Origin: JAKACU01 sp021821185
GTDB taxonomy: Bacteria; Bacillota; Bacilli; Alicyclobacillales; SLC66
NCBI GenBank assembly: GCA_027343965.1
Contig: DAHWJX010000019.1
Span: 1 to 33,313 of the forward strand
Length of the DNA stretch: 33,313 nucleotides
Direction of reading: 5' to 3'
The notes beneath the pieces were generated by a model. It saw only the letters and a list, made by a program, of their open reading frames with translations, searched no databases and was not told where the DNA came from. Both the position numbers and the translations under genes were made by a program. Of this stretch, positions 7,153 through 15,440 are shown piece after piece; within the stretch, counting starts at the first letter, position 1; each line of letters opens with the position of its first letter.

Positions 7153-9164
7153 ATGAGCAGCAGTTTTTCTCGATGGCTGAACAGGACCATGTCGTATTTA
7201 CGCCAGAACAGCATCGGGCCATTGTCCATGGCGATGGTCCGATGATTGTTTTTGCGGGGCCTGGAAGCGGAAAAACAACAGTGCTCACGTGGCGAGCGCT
7301 GTATCTTTACCAAGTGCTCGGCATCGATCCAAAGAACATGGTTATTTTTACATTTACAAGGCGCAGTGCCGAAGAATTGAAACAACGATTGATGCACAGA
7401 GAACCAAGGCTTGGCTCCGTGGTCGCAGGCACATTTCACTCGTTGTTTTTGCGATGGTTATTACGCTACGGTAATACTGATTTCCAGATCTGGAATGAAT
7501 CTCAGCAAATCACAGTGATGCGAGAAGTACTGCGTTCGGAATCCATGCCATCCTTTGACGATTCGGTATATCGATTTATGCAGTATATCACCCAGCTAAA
7601 AAATGCGAATATTGTACCTGCACAAATGCATGTCAAAGATCCATTACATCAGGACATCAAGAAAGTATATATTGCCTATGAGGCCAAGAAACGGCAAATG
7701 CATGCGCATGACTATGATGATCTGCTTTTAGTGTTCTATCATAAGATGGTACAGGCATCCGTTTTCCGTCAGAATGTGCTTTCTTCCTTTACGCATGTGA
7801 TGGTGGATGAGTTTCAAGACACAAGTAAGGTGCAGTGGTTAGCGATCAAAGCGCTGACTAATCAGAATAAAAACTTAGTTGTCGTCGGGGACGATGATCA
7901 ATCCATCTATCGTTTTCGAGGAGCACTACCGCATAGTGTAATGGATTTTCTTGGAGCATTTTCATCTTGTTCTGAGGTTATTTTACGTCACAATTTTCGT
8001 TCAACAGATGAAATTATTCAAACGGCTTCGTCCGTCATTACGCACAATACGAAACGGAAACCTAAAGAGTTTATTGGCGCAAGGGGCCCGGGTGTAAAAA
8101 TCCGTTATTTTTCTTTTTGGAGCGAATGGGATGAAGCGCAACACATTGCGTCTTTAGTTCACCGAATCGCACAGAAACAACCCAATGGCAGTATCGCGGT
8201 GCTTGCAAGAACGAACCGGCAACTAACCCCTATCGTGGATGCTCTTTTTAGCCATCAAGTAGGGGTGCATCTTGGTGATATGCGAAGTGATATGTACCAC
8301 GATCGTTACGTGAAAGCCGTCATATCCATGCTTCGTGCGGCGACCTCGACGCAAGAAATAGACCGGATGCAAGCCTGGCATACATATCATCAACGCGTGA
8401 AAATGAGGATGCAGTACAACAAGATAAAGACATCGTTTGACGAATTGCTTCAACAAACGGCCACCATGTCGCCTAGCGATGCTTTTGTTCATCTGCGAAG
8501 GGCATTATTCTTTACGGGATCGACGAAAGCAGATTTGTGGGCTATGTTAGATTTGGTGCAAGAGCGTGCTGCGACCCAGGCGAATGTTGCTACTTGGTTG
8601 CAGGAAATTCATCAGCATGAACGGCAAATGCAAGAACGTACCCTGCGGCGCGTCTTGGTGACCACCTTTCATGGCGCCAAAGGATTAGAGTTTGATGATG
8701 TATTTTTAATTGGTTTGCATAATGATGCTTTGCCACACCGACGAACGCTCGAAGACACATCGCGCAGACGATTCACAGAAGCTCTTGAGGAAGAACGGCG
8801 TCTCTTATATGTGGGTATGACAAGGGCCAAATCACGGTTGTACTGTAGCTATCCTCAAATGGTGGCGAAAGAAAAGGTCAATGTATCGCCTTTTTTGCAG
8901 GAAATTGGTGTGAAAATCAATCCAGGAATATCTCGCATTACAAGTCATAAAGCAACGTCATTGGTGACGGTGCCAAAGATAGGAACAATATGTCGTCATC
9001 AGCTTTTTGGGCAAGGTGTGATCGTTTCTGTTGATTTGATGGAGGACAAAGCCCATAAGGTTGGTATACTATTCAATAAGAATGACATGCGGTATTTTCA
9101 TTGGGAAACCGTAATGCAATTTAACCATGTGATTATTGAACATGAACAGACAAAAGGGGACTAA
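7149..9164 (+). CDS. UvrD/PcrA-type superfamily 1 DNA helicase
   Basis: 671 residues from GTG 7149. The alternative ATG at 7173 has no ribosome site, whereas the GTG overlaps the preceding stop and follows GTGGGG. All SF1A motifs are visible: Walker A GPGSGKTT (residues 37-44), FTFTRRSAEEL, TFHS, VDEFQDTS, GDDDQSIYRFRG, LRHNFRST, TTFHGAKGLEFD and LYVGMTRAKSRLY. These enzymes unwind DNA 3' to 5' using ATP. It is shorter than typical PcrA (about 720-750 residues), with a reduced 2B region, and I would not call it PcrA without comparison. The C-terminal tail (HQLFGQGVIVSVD) resembles the Tudor-like end through which PcrA binds RNA polymerase. It is followed at once by ccpA. Confidence 0.93.
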   Translation: MNEQQFFSMAEQDHVVFTPEQHRAIVHGDGPMIVFAGPGSGKTTVLTWRALYLYQVLGIDPKNMVIFTFTRRSAEELKQRLMHREPRLGSVVAGTFHSLFLRWLLRYGNTDFQIWNESQQITVMREVLRSESMPSFDDSVYRFMQYITQLKNANIVPAQMHVKDPLHQDIKKVYIAYEAKKRQMHAHDYDDLLLVFYHKMVQASVFRQNVLSSFTHVMVDEFQDTSKVQWLAIKALTNQNKNLVVVGDDDQSIYRFRGALPHSVMDFLGAFSSCSEVILRHNFRSTDEIIQTASSVITHNTKRKPKEFIGARGPGVKIRYFSFWSEWDEAQHIASLVHRIAQKQPNGSIAVLARTNRQLTPIVDALFSHQVGVHLGDMRSDMYHDRYVKAVISMLRAATSTQEIDRMQAWHTYHQRVKMRMQYNKIKTSFDELLQQTATMSPSDAFVHLRRALFFTGSTKADLWAMLDLVQERAATQANVATWLQEIHQHERQMQERTLRRVLVTTFHGAKGLEFDDVFLIGLHNDALPHRRTLEDTSRRRFTEALEEERRLLYVGMTRAKSRLYCSYPQMVAKEKVNVSPFLQEIGVKINPGISRITSHKATSLVTVPKIGTICRHQLFGQGVIVSVDLMEDKAHKVGILFNKNDMRYFHWETVMQFNHVIIEHEQTKGD

Positions 9165-9167
9165 ATG

Positions 9168-10172
9168 ATGAGTGCAACCATTTACGATGTGGCACGTGAA
9201 GCTGGGGTGTCCATGGCCACCGTATCACGCGTTTTAAATGATACTGCGGTAGTCAAAGAAGAGACCAAAAAACGAGTTCTGGATGCCATTGCAAAACTTT
9301 CTTATCGACCCAATGCGGTTGCACGAGGTTTGGCAAGTAAACGCACAAAGACGATTGGTGTCATTGTTCCAGATGTTTCAGCAGGGTTTATGGCGGAACT
9401 GGTGCGTGGCATTGAAGATGTAGCACGTATGTATAGTTATCACATTATTTTATGCAATTCTGATGGCTCTCTCACAAGAGAGATTGATCTTGTGGGTACG
9501 ATGTGGGAAAAGCAAGTAGACGGCATTATTTTTATGTCACCAAGGCTACAACCAGAACATATTCAAACGTTTGAAGATGCACAGCTTCCGATCATTCTTT
9601 GCCGAACGGATGACCCGGAAAAACGGATTCCGTCGGTGAACATCAATAATCGCCTTGCCGCACAAGATGCTGTTGAATTTTTGATCAAAAAGGGCCTGAC
9701 ACACATTGCGTTCATTGGAGGCGTTGGTGAAGAAGGGACGCTAACGGCAGAGAGACGGCAAGGTTACGCTGATGCGATGCGTCAAAATGGACTCAATCCT
9801 TCCTTTGTCTTTACATCGCGTGAGGATTATGCGACTTCGCTCGTATCCATACGATCTCAACTTTCTATCGATCGTTACCAGGCATTTTTGGCTTCCAATG
9901 ATGAAATGGCTTTGGCGGCATTACATGCGTGCTACGATATGCAACTGAAAGTTCCCGATGATGTCATGATCGTTGGGTTTGACAATACGAAGTTGACGCA
10001 AATGGCCCGCCCTGAATTAACCACAGTAGCTCAACCGATGTATGATTATGGTGCTGTGGCCATGCGGTTTTTGACGAAACTGTTGAACGATGAACCGTTT
10101 TCAACGTATACCGTAATTTTGCCACACCAAATTTTAGAACGCGGTTCAACTCTATCATCTGCCGTTTTATAG
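9168..10172 (+). CDS. ccpA: Catabolite control protein A (LacI/GalR family)
   Basis: 334 residues. The N-terminal helix-turn-helix TIYDVAREAGVSMATVSRVLN and hinge YRPNAVARGLASKRTKTIGV match CcpA rather than sugar-specific LacI members. The effector domain carries RGIEDVARMY-IILCNSDG, KQVDGIIFM, GFDNTKL and YDYGAVAMRFLTKL, all in CcpA positions. CcpA with HPr-Ser46-P binds cre sites and controls carbon catabolite repression. ATG 9168 is 8 bases after AAGGGG; ATG 9165 is adjacent and also possible. The gene starts 3 bases after the helicase stop, so it may share that transcript, an unusual neighbourhood for ccpA. A terminator-like hairpin follows at 10185. Confidence 0.87.
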   Translation: MSATIYDVAREAGVSMATVSRVLNDTAVVKEETKKRVLDAIAKLSYRPNAVARGLASKRTKTIGVIVPDVSAGFMAELVRGIEDVARMYSYHIILCNSDGSLTREIDLVGTMWEKQVDGIIFMSPRLQPEHIQTFEDAQLPIILCRTDDPEKRIPSVNINNRLAAQDAVEFLIKKGLTHIAFIGGVGEEGTLTAERRQGYADAMRQNGLNPSFVFTSREDYATSLVSIRSQLSIDRYQAFLASNDEMALAALHACYDMQLKVPDDVMIVGFDNTKLTQMARPELTTVAQPMYDYGAVAMRFLTKLLNDEPFSTYTVILPHQILERGSTLSSAVL

Positions 10173-10184
10173 GATAAGTCGACT

Positions 10185-10220
10185 TAGCCCGAACCTGGAA
10201 ATTTTCTAGGTTTCGGGCTA
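10185..10220 (+). terminator. Terminator-like hairpin after ccpA
   Basis: TAGCCCGAA-CCT (from 10185) pairs with AGGTTTCGGGCTA (to 10220) with one bulged base, extended by GAAA/TTTC. The following bases are GATGCATTTT, so the T run is weak and delayed. Confidence 0.65.
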
Positions 10221-10286
10221 GATGCATTTTCCTGCCGTGAGGAACCTTATTTGCCACTGGCGCGAACCTCAAAATGTGAGTATCAT

Positions 10287-10320
10287 ATCTACAAGTGGGT
10301 GCTATGCATAAATTGTAGAT
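10287..10320 (+). promoter_or_regulatory. Inverted repeat upstream of mecA
   Basis: ATCTACAA (10287-10294) and TTGTAGAT (10313-10320) are perfect 8-bp arms 18 bases apart, about 55 bases before the mecA start. The 203-base gap between ccpA and mecA holds the ccpA hairpin and this repeat; I could not place a convincing -35/-10 pair. Confidence 0.4.
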
Positions 10321-10375
10321 TGGCGTAATGGAATAGTAGTGTCTAAGTGCGCTCTCTTCGAAGGGATGGGGTCCG

Positions 10376-10960
10376 ATGCGCGTTGAAAAAATTGCAAGAA
10401 ATAAGGTTCGCATCTTTGTAAGCTACGATGATTTGGAAGCTCGTGGCATCGACAAAGAAGAGATGTGGCAGAATGGAAAAAAAGTGCAAGAACTTTTTTG
10501 GGATATGATGGAAGTCGCGTATTCGGAAGTCGGGTTTGAGGTTGTTGGTCCCATTGCCGTTGAGGCATTCTCCATGCCTAAAGAAGGCGTAGTTGTTATT
10601 GTAACGCAGGTGCCCAGTTTGCCTCGCCAAGCTGCCTTATCTGAAGTCTCTGATCTTCCTGAAGAGGCAGTTGATCCGTTTAGTGCCTCCGTATTTCGAT
10701 TTCGGGAGTTTGATGATGTTATCGGTGCCCTACACGGTGTGTTGTCTATCGGCTATTTTGCTTGTTCTTTGTATTCGTACAAAAATAAGTATCACCTATT
10801 TTTCGAAGATGATGCAGTGGACGAATCGATCTACGAAACAGTTTGGGCTATCATGAACGAATACGGTGAAGTGACTACGGTGACACCTGCGGTGTTGCAA
10901 GAGTATGGCAAGTTAATCTCCGATCGACATGCGCTTGATGTTGTACAAGATTATTTTTGA
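10376..10960 (+). CDS. mecA: MecA-family ClpC adaptor protein
   Basis: 194 residues. The N-terminal domain MRVEKIARNKVRIFVSYDDL...IDKEEMWQNGKKVQELFWDMMEVA matches the substrate-binding half of MecA/YpbH. The C-terminal half FRFREFDDVIGALHG...YHLFFED...LQEYGKLISDRHALDVVQDYF matches the half that docks on ClpC. The acidic linker is short. MecA delivers substrates such as ComK to ClpCP and is needed for ClpC assembly. In B. subtilis the paralogue ypbH lies in the same chromosomal region, upstream of gudB, so the position fits YpbH as well as MecA. ATG 10376 follows GAAGGGATGGGG. Confidence 0.88.
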   Translation: MRVEKIARNKVRIFVSYDDLEARGIDKEEMWQNGKKVQELFWDMMEVAYSEVGFEVVGPIAVEAFSMPKEGVVVIVTQVPSLPRQAALSEVSDLPEEAVDPFSASVFRFREFDDVIGALHGVLSIGYFACSLYSYKNKYHLFFEDDAVDESIYETVWAIMNEYGEVTTVTPAVLQEYGKLISDRHALDVVQDYF

Positions 10961-10977
10961 AGTGATGCAGGGATCAT

Positions 10978-11029
10978 AAAAAAAGGACAAACGGGTCCCA
11001 GGTAAATGACCTGGGCTTTCGTTTTGTCC
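10978..11029 (-). terminator. Rho-independent terminator for the PIG-L deacetylase gene
   Basis: On the minus strand an outer GGACAAAACG/CGTTTGTCC stem and inner CCCAGGT/ACCTGGG stem are followed by seven T (plus-strand A run 10978-10984). It lies 7 bases past the minus-strand stop. On the plus strand it may also slow transcripts leaving mecA, but no T run follows there. Confidence 0.88.
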
Positions 11030-11035
11030 ATCTCG

Positions 11036-11728
11036 TTAACGTAGAAAATCGGTTTCTGTGTTCGATATACCTGGCCACCACTGACCTTGTTGCCAAGCTA
11101 AGATAAATTGTTCTGTTTTGCTCAAGCATACTTCATGGTGCGTAGTCAAATCAGGATAAACGCGTTCTACGGAAAAAACTTGCGTTTCATGGGCTAATAG
11201 GGCATGCATTTTAGCCGTTCTTTGCGCCTCAATATCGATGGTTGTTGTTGCACGATGTCGCAAAGTTTCTTTTGGACTTGCCCCTACATAGAGCTTTATA
11301 ACACCGGGAATCGTGGGTATCGTTGCAAAGACTGCCTTAGAAATGGCCGTATGATCAGGATGACCAGAAAAACCGTCTTCCGGAAATGTGAACACAATTT
11401 CGGCCTGTGTTTTTACTAACGCATCTCGCACAGCGGCGACTAGGATGCCTTCCGGTAACGAGGATAGTCCTTTATCGAGAAAAGGTCCGATCGTCAGTGA
11501 TTCGATCCCTAAATAGTCGCATGCGTTATGTAGCTCTTCGCGCCGCTTTTGTGCATACTGTTGACGATGATCAAATTGAAGGTGACCGTATTTGCCGGCA
11601 TCACCTGAGGTGGCTGTATATAAGGATACGTGATGGCCATGTTCCACCAGTTTGCGAACTGTGCCACCCATCATAAACGATTCATCATCGGGATGGGCAA
11701 ATACCAAAGTGACTTGTAACGGCTTCAT
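11036..11728 (-). CDS. PIG-L (LmbE-like) family N-deacetylase, possibly bacillithiol BshB2-type
   Basis: 230 residues. Zinc-binding AHPDDE is near the start (residues 11-16) and the second motif HPDH is about residues 122-125. FAHPDDESFMMGGTVRKLVEHGHHVSLYTATSGDAG follows the beginning of BshB2/YojG-type deacetylases, which remove acetyl from GlcNAc-malate in bacillithiol synthesis. Other PIG-L enzymes act on different amino sugars, so the substrate is inferred. The ATG at 11728 has a strong AGGAGGAGG ribosome site. The gene is divergent from the M20 amidohydrolase, with 52 bases between start codons, and carries its own terminator. Confidence 0.82.
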   Translation of the reverse strand: MKPLQVTLVFAHPDDESFMMGGTVRKLVEHGHHVSLYTATSGDAGKYGHLQFDHRQQYAQKRREELHNACDYLGIESLTIGPFLDKGLSSLPEGILVAAVRDALVKTQAEIVFTFPEDGFSGHPDHTAISKAVFATIPTIPGVIKLYVGASPKETLRHRATTTIDIEAQRTAKMHALLAHETQVFSVERVYPDLTTHHEVCLSKTEQFILAWQQGQWWPGISNTETDFLR

Positions 11729-11780
11729 CGCAACCTCCTCCTTCTATTTTTACGCTAGCAGGAAAAGGACTCGTGTGTCA

Positions 11781-12872
11781 ATGTCTACGTGGCTAATGAC
11801 CTTTAATGAATTAGAGAAGACAAACCTTAAGTTCTTTGCTAAAGCTTTGCAGGAGCAAGCAGAACCAGGGTATCAAGAAGATCAGACGCGATTAATTTGG
11901 ACGAATTTTGCTAATGACCATTCGCTTTCGATTCATCATATATTGGATGGAAAAGCTCCTGTCATTACGTTAGGGGATTATCAACATGCGGATTACAAGG
12001 TAGTCTTTACTGCAGATCTTGATGCGGTATGGAATCCGCTCACTGAAACCTGGATGCACCTGTGTGGTCATCATGCCCAATCCGTCCATGCTTTTGCTCT
12101 AGCGCTGCTGTACCAGCAGGGTTTTTTTTCGCCTGCAGTGGCTGTACGACTGATTGGCTGTCCTGCTGAAGAATGCTATCCCGCCTTTTTCCCTACAGAT
12201 GTATCTCGATTTATACCAGGAAAACAGAAGTTATATGAGCAGGGTGCATTTAAAGGGGCCTCTTGTGTGCTTAGCACGCATCTTGCCGATGATATTTCGA
12301 CGCGAACCGTCGTTTTTGCAAGAGGTGCTTATGGTCTAATTTGGTTGCGCTTGCGGCATCGTGCACCGGACGAAGAGTCATTGCATACAGATGAGATCGC
12401 GCACATCAAGGCTTTTTTGCATTCGTGTTTTGTTGATATGATGCTTGTAGGGCATGATCTTCGCATTCGAACAAAAGTTTGTCACGATAGCGGTGCACGA
12501 CCATCTGGAGACGAACTTATTGCCTTTTTGCACAGGATGGGTGTTGATGTTTTTTTAGTTAGTGAATATCCTCCGCTATTGCAAGATAAGAATTTGCTCA
12601 AAACATCACGCCGTCTTTTGTGTGAACAATATCCTGACGTGACGTCTCTTACCAGTGTATTTCTGCAAGGCGCAACAGATTTTGGGGTGGCGAGTTATGA
12701 AACGCCAACCTTTCAATTATTCGTAGGCGGTACACAGCATATGACGCACGATCCAGCCTTTACTGTACTGGATGAAGAATTTGCGTACCTTTTTGCTGGG
12801 GCATTTTTGGCCAATTTGATACAACGTTTGGCTTGTGATGAGCCTAATAGGAAAGGAAGAAGGACACTATGA
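11781..12872 (+). CDS. M20D-type metallopeptidase/amidohydrolase, divergent
   Basis: 363 residues from ATG 11781 (AAAAGGA with good spacing; GTG 11775 is an alternative). The fold is suggested by FTADLDAV, the metal site HLCGHHAQ (C95, H97), CPAEE (E130, E131), LSTHLAD and the C-terminal HMTHDPAF-x5-EEFA. Compared with the usual H-x-C-G-H-D-x-H of M20D enzymes, the Asp is His and the last His is Gln, while the Cys, His and Glu metal ligands remain. The dimerisation domain looks short. Family members hydrolyse N-acyl amino acids or aminobenzoyl-glutamate-like amides. Its stop overlaps the ddl start (ATGA), hinting at a function with D-amino acid or wall metabolism (inference). Confidence 0.75.
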   Translation: MSTWLMTFNELEKTNLKFFAKALQEQAEPGYQEDQTRLIWTNFANDHSLSIHHILDGKAPVITLGDYQHADYKVVFTADLDAVWNPLTETWMHLCGHHAQSVHAFALALLYQQGFFSPAVAVRLIGCPAEECYPAFFPTDVSRFIPGKQKLYEQGAFKGASCVLSTHLADDISTRTVVFARGAYGLIWLRLRHRAPDEESLHTDEIAHIKAFLHSCFVDMMLVGHDLRIRTKVCHDSGARPSGDELIAFLHRMGVDVFLVSEYPPLLQDKNLLKTSRRLLCEQYPDVTSLTSVFLQGATDFGVASYETPTFQLFVGGTQHMTHDPAFTVLDEEFAYLFAGAFLANLIQRLACDEPNRKGRRTL

Positions 12873-13807
12873 AAGTAACTATTTTATGTGGAGGAATCTC
12901 AGCTGAGAGAGATGTTTCATTACTATCAGGAAATGCGGTAAATCAAGCGTTGCTAAGCAAGGGATTTGCAACGCAACTCCTTGACACGGGTTCTGGGTTT
13001 GTCGAAGATTTGCGCTCGTTTCATCCGGACGTGGTTTTTATTGCTTTGCATGGACGCATGGGTGAGGACGGAACCATTCAAGGCTTACTTGAGGTTTTAG
13101 GCTATCCCTATGTAGGATCTGGTGTTTTGACCAGTGCGATCGCGATGGATAAGCGTACAACAAAACGAATTCTGATGACCGAACAGCTTCCTTTGGCCCA
13201 AGACTATGTGTTAAAAACTACAGATCCTGTGCCCGATCGGGACTTAGCTCAGCATCTTGGAAACACGATTGGTTTTCCCTACATCATTAAACCCAATCGA
13301 GAGGGTAGCACGATTGGGTTAACTCTAGCCCATACAGTTGATGAAGCCGTAACAGGTATGAACCAAGCTTTACAGTATGACAACGAAGTGCTTATTGAAG
13401 AGTACATCGAAGGGACGGAAGTTACAGCTGTTGTGACCGGCGATCCTTTTGCTCCCGATGTACTTGGCGTGATTGAAATCATTCCGAAAGCCGTTTTGTA
13501 CGATTATGAATCAAAGTACTCTCAAGGTGGAAGTGAACACATTATTCCTGCGCGAATTGGGCAAGATCGATTGCAGGAAGTAGAAGTCTATGCCAAATCA
13601 GCCTATCGCGCCTTGGGGTGTACAGACTATGCGCGCATAGATTTTATCGTCGGTAAAACGGGTCCGATCATTCTGGAAGTCAATACACTTCCAGGAATGA
13701 CGTCCACCAGTTTGGTTCCTGATGCCGCTAAAGCACGAGGCATCTCTTTTGAGGATTTTTTAGTTCAAATGGTAGAACGCAGTTATGCGCGTAGCAAGAA
13801 GAAATGA
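12869..13807 (+). CDS. ddl: D-alanine--D-alanine ligase
   Basis: 312 residues, standard DdlB-like length. It joins two D-alanines with ATP for peptidoglycan precursor synthesis in the cytoplasm. The N-terminal GGISAERDVSLLSG, HGRMGEDGTIQG, ATP-grasp loop KPNREGSTIGL, YDYESKYSQGGSEH and the Mg-binding DFIV...EVNTLPGMT are all present. The Y-x-x-K-Y loop is the form found in D-Ala-D-Ala ligases rather than D-lactate or D-Ser vancomycin-resistance ligases. The start ATG overlaps the previous stop by 4 bases. No terminator is obvious before the gudB promoter. Confidence 0.96.
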   Translation: MKVTILCGGISAERDVSLLSGNAVNQALLSKGFATQLLDTGSGFVEDLRSFHPDVVFIALHGRMGEDGTIQGLLEVLGYPYVGSGVLTSAIAMDKRTTKRILMTEQLPLAQDYVLKTTDPVPDRDLAQHLGNTIGFPYIIKPNREGSTIGLTLAHTVDEAVTGMNQALQYDNEVLIEEYIEGTEVTAVVTGDPFAPDVLGVIEIIPKAVLYDYESKYSQGGSEHIIPARIGQDRLQEVEVYAKSAYRALGCTDYARIDFIVGKTGPIILEVNTLPGMTSTSLVPDAAKARGISFEDFLVQMVERSYARSKKK

Positions 13808-13820
13808 ACGGCGCTAGTAT

Positions 13821-13850
13821 TTGACCAGTTTTCTAGACTACTGGTATACT
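13821..13850 (+). promoter_or_regulatory. Sigma-A promoter with extended -10 and embedded dyad, upstream of glutamate dehydrogenase
   Basis: TTGACC (13821-13826), an 18-base spacer, and TATACT (13845-13850) preceded by TGG give an extended -10. The 22 bases from 13824 to 13845 form a near-perfect dyad, ACCAGT...TCTAGA...ACTGGT, symmetric at 18 of 22 positions and running from the -35 into the first base of the -10. The layout suggests a repressor operator. The start codon is 51 bases after the -10. Confidence 0.7.
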
Positions 13851-13900
13851 GTCCATGAAGTTTTACAGATTGCTATTGTCCCATCGAAGGTGGCGAAACC

Positions 13901-15163
13901 ATGACAAGCGGTGAACAGTCCGCAGAGAATCTCAATGTCTTAACCAGCACGCAAGCAGTAGTAAAAGAAGCGCTATCGAGGCTTGGTTACGGAAAAGAAA
14001 TGTTTGATTTACTTAAACAGCCGTTACGCTTCTTAACGGTGCGTATTCCTGTACACATGGATGACGGAAGTGTAAATGTTTTCACTGGATACAGAGCGCA
14101 ACATAATGATGCCATTGGACCGACAAAAGGTGGTATTCGATTTCACCCGGACGTTACGGAAGATGAAGTCAAAGCATTGTCCATATGGATGAGCATCAAG
14201 TGTGGGATCGCGAATTTGCCGTATGGTGGCGGTAAGGGCGGTGTCGTTTGTGATCCACGCGAAATGTCCTTTAAGGAGCAAGAACAAGTGGCTCGTGGTT
14301 ATGTCCGCGCCATCAGTCAGATCGTCGGACCGACGAAAGATATTCCAGCACCGGATGTCATGACTAACTCACAGGTCATGGCATGGATGATGGACGAATA
14401 TAGCCGAATTCGTGAATTTGACTCACCAGGATTTATTACGGGTAAACCTGTCGTTCTTGGCGGTTCACAAGGACGCGACTCATCGACCGCTCGAGGGGTT
14501 GCTATTTGTATTCGTGAAGCGGCAAAGGTACAAAACATCGATCTCACAGGTTGCCGTGTGGTTGTACAAGGGTTTGGCAATGCAGGCAGTTACCTTGCCA
14601 AGTTCATGCATGATTCGGGTGCTAAAGTAATTGGTATCTCTGATGCTTATGGCGCGTTGCATGATGAGAATGGACTGGATATCGATTCGTTACTTGAAAG
14701 ACGCGATTCGTTTGGTACAGTAACGAAGCTGTTTAAAAATACGATTTCTAATCAAGAATTGCTTGAGTTAGACTGCGATATTCTCGTTCCCGCGGCCATT
14801 GAGAATCAAATTACACAAAAAAATGCAGATCGCATCCGGGCAAAGATTGTGGTAGAAGCCGCTAATGGGCCAACGACACCTGATGCGACGAAAATTCTCA
14901 CGGATAAAGGAATTTTGTTGGTGCCCGATGTTCTTGGCAATGCTGGTGGGGTGATTGTATCTTACTTCGAATGGGTGCAAAACAATCAAGGATTTTATTG
15001 GACGGAGCAAGAAGTTATGCAGCGTCTTGAAGACGTTATGATGCATTCGTTCGAAACGGTCTATCATACCGCACAAGCGCGTACGATTGATATGCGTCTT
15101 GCCGCTTATATGGTTGGTTTACGTAGAATGGCAGAGGCAATTGAATTACGTGGTTGGGTATGA
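13901..15163 (+). CDS. gudB: Glutamate dehydrogenase (Glu/Leu/Phe/Val dehydrogenase family)
   Basis: 420 residues, as for GudB/RocG. It interconverts glutamate and 2-oxoglutarate with NAD(H). The substrate-binding region shows GPTKGGIRFHP and PYGGGKGGVVCDP with catalytic lysines; PAPDVMTN and GSQGRDSSTARGV follow, and the Rossmann segment is VVQGFGNAGSYLAKFM. The C-terminal part has VPDVLGNAGGVIVSYFEWVQN. The position just upstream of sleB-ypeB-motI-cmk is that of gudB in B. subtilis, hence the symbol; sequence alone does not separate GudB from RocG. ATG 13901 follows GAAGGTGG. No three-residue duplication of the cryptic gudB type is evident. A cre-like box lies within the gene at 14073-14086. 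Confidence 0.93.
   Translation: MTSGEQSAENLNVLTSTQAVVKEALSRLGYGKEMFDLLKQPLRFLTVRIPVHMDDGSVNVFTGYRAQHNDAIGPTKGGIRFHPDVTEDEVKALSIWMSIKCGIANLPYGGGKGGVVCDPREMSFKEQEQVARGYVRAISQIVGPTKDIPAPDVMTNSQVMAWMMDEYSRIREFDSPGFITGKPVVLGGSQGRDSSTARGVAICIREAAKVQNIDLTGCRVVVQGFGNAGSYLAKFMHDSGAKVIGISDAYGALHDENGLDIDSLLERRDSFGTVTKLFKNTISNQELLELDCDILVPAAIENQITQKNADRIRAKIVVEAANGPTTPDATKILTDKGILLVPDVLGNAGGVIVSYFEWVQNNQGFYWTEQEVMQRLEDVMMHSFETVYHTAQARTIDMRLAAYMVGLRRMAEAIELRGWV
14073..14086 (+). promoter_or_regulatory. cre-like box inside the glutamate dehydrogenase gene
   Basis: TGTAAATGTTTTCA matches the 14-base cre consensus TGWAANCGNTNWCA at all defined positions except the central C, which is T. It lies 172 bases inside the gene, where a CcpA roadblock could act. 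A chance match in coding sequence is quite possible. Confidence 0.25.
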
Positions 15164-15220
15164 CTCACAACCCGTATGGCATATACTGGGTATGATTGCA
15201 GCCAGTAGGAGGGTATTGTG

Positions 15221-15427
15221 ATGCAATTGGAATCCATGATGTTACAAGAGATAAAAAATGATATTGGCACACCAAGCGGTCGCGTCAAGATTCATATTCG
15301 CTGTCGCAATTGTGGCGAAGTGTTTATCTTGCGGGGTGTCAAAGACAGCAGAGGGCATGTAGAGACAGGCTTTCGGCGATGTTTATGTGATAATGACCGA
15401 GATTTCGACATTGAACCAGTGGGTTGA
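15221..15427 (+). CDS. Small Cys-rich (zinc-ribbon-like) protein of unknown function
   Basis: 68 residues from ATG 15221, 7 bases after TAGGAGGG; a GTG at 15218 is also possible. It contains C-R-N-C-G and, 25 residues later, C-L-C, which could form a small zinc site. The rest is charged with no membrane segment or signal peptide. It stands alone between gudB and a strong terminator, 57 bases after the gudB stop, so it could be read through from gudB. I do not recognise a named family. Confidence 0.72.
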   Translation: MQLESMMLQEIKNDIGTPSGRVKIHIRCRNCGEVFILRGVKDSRGHVETGFRRCLCDNDRDFDIEPVG

Positions 15428-15440
15428 AAAACATGATATA

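Noticed and set aside
9964..10413. 149-codon minus-strand frame at the end of ccpA
   Set aside because: Opposite to strong ccpA coding sequence and crossing a terminator hairpin; no ribosome site.
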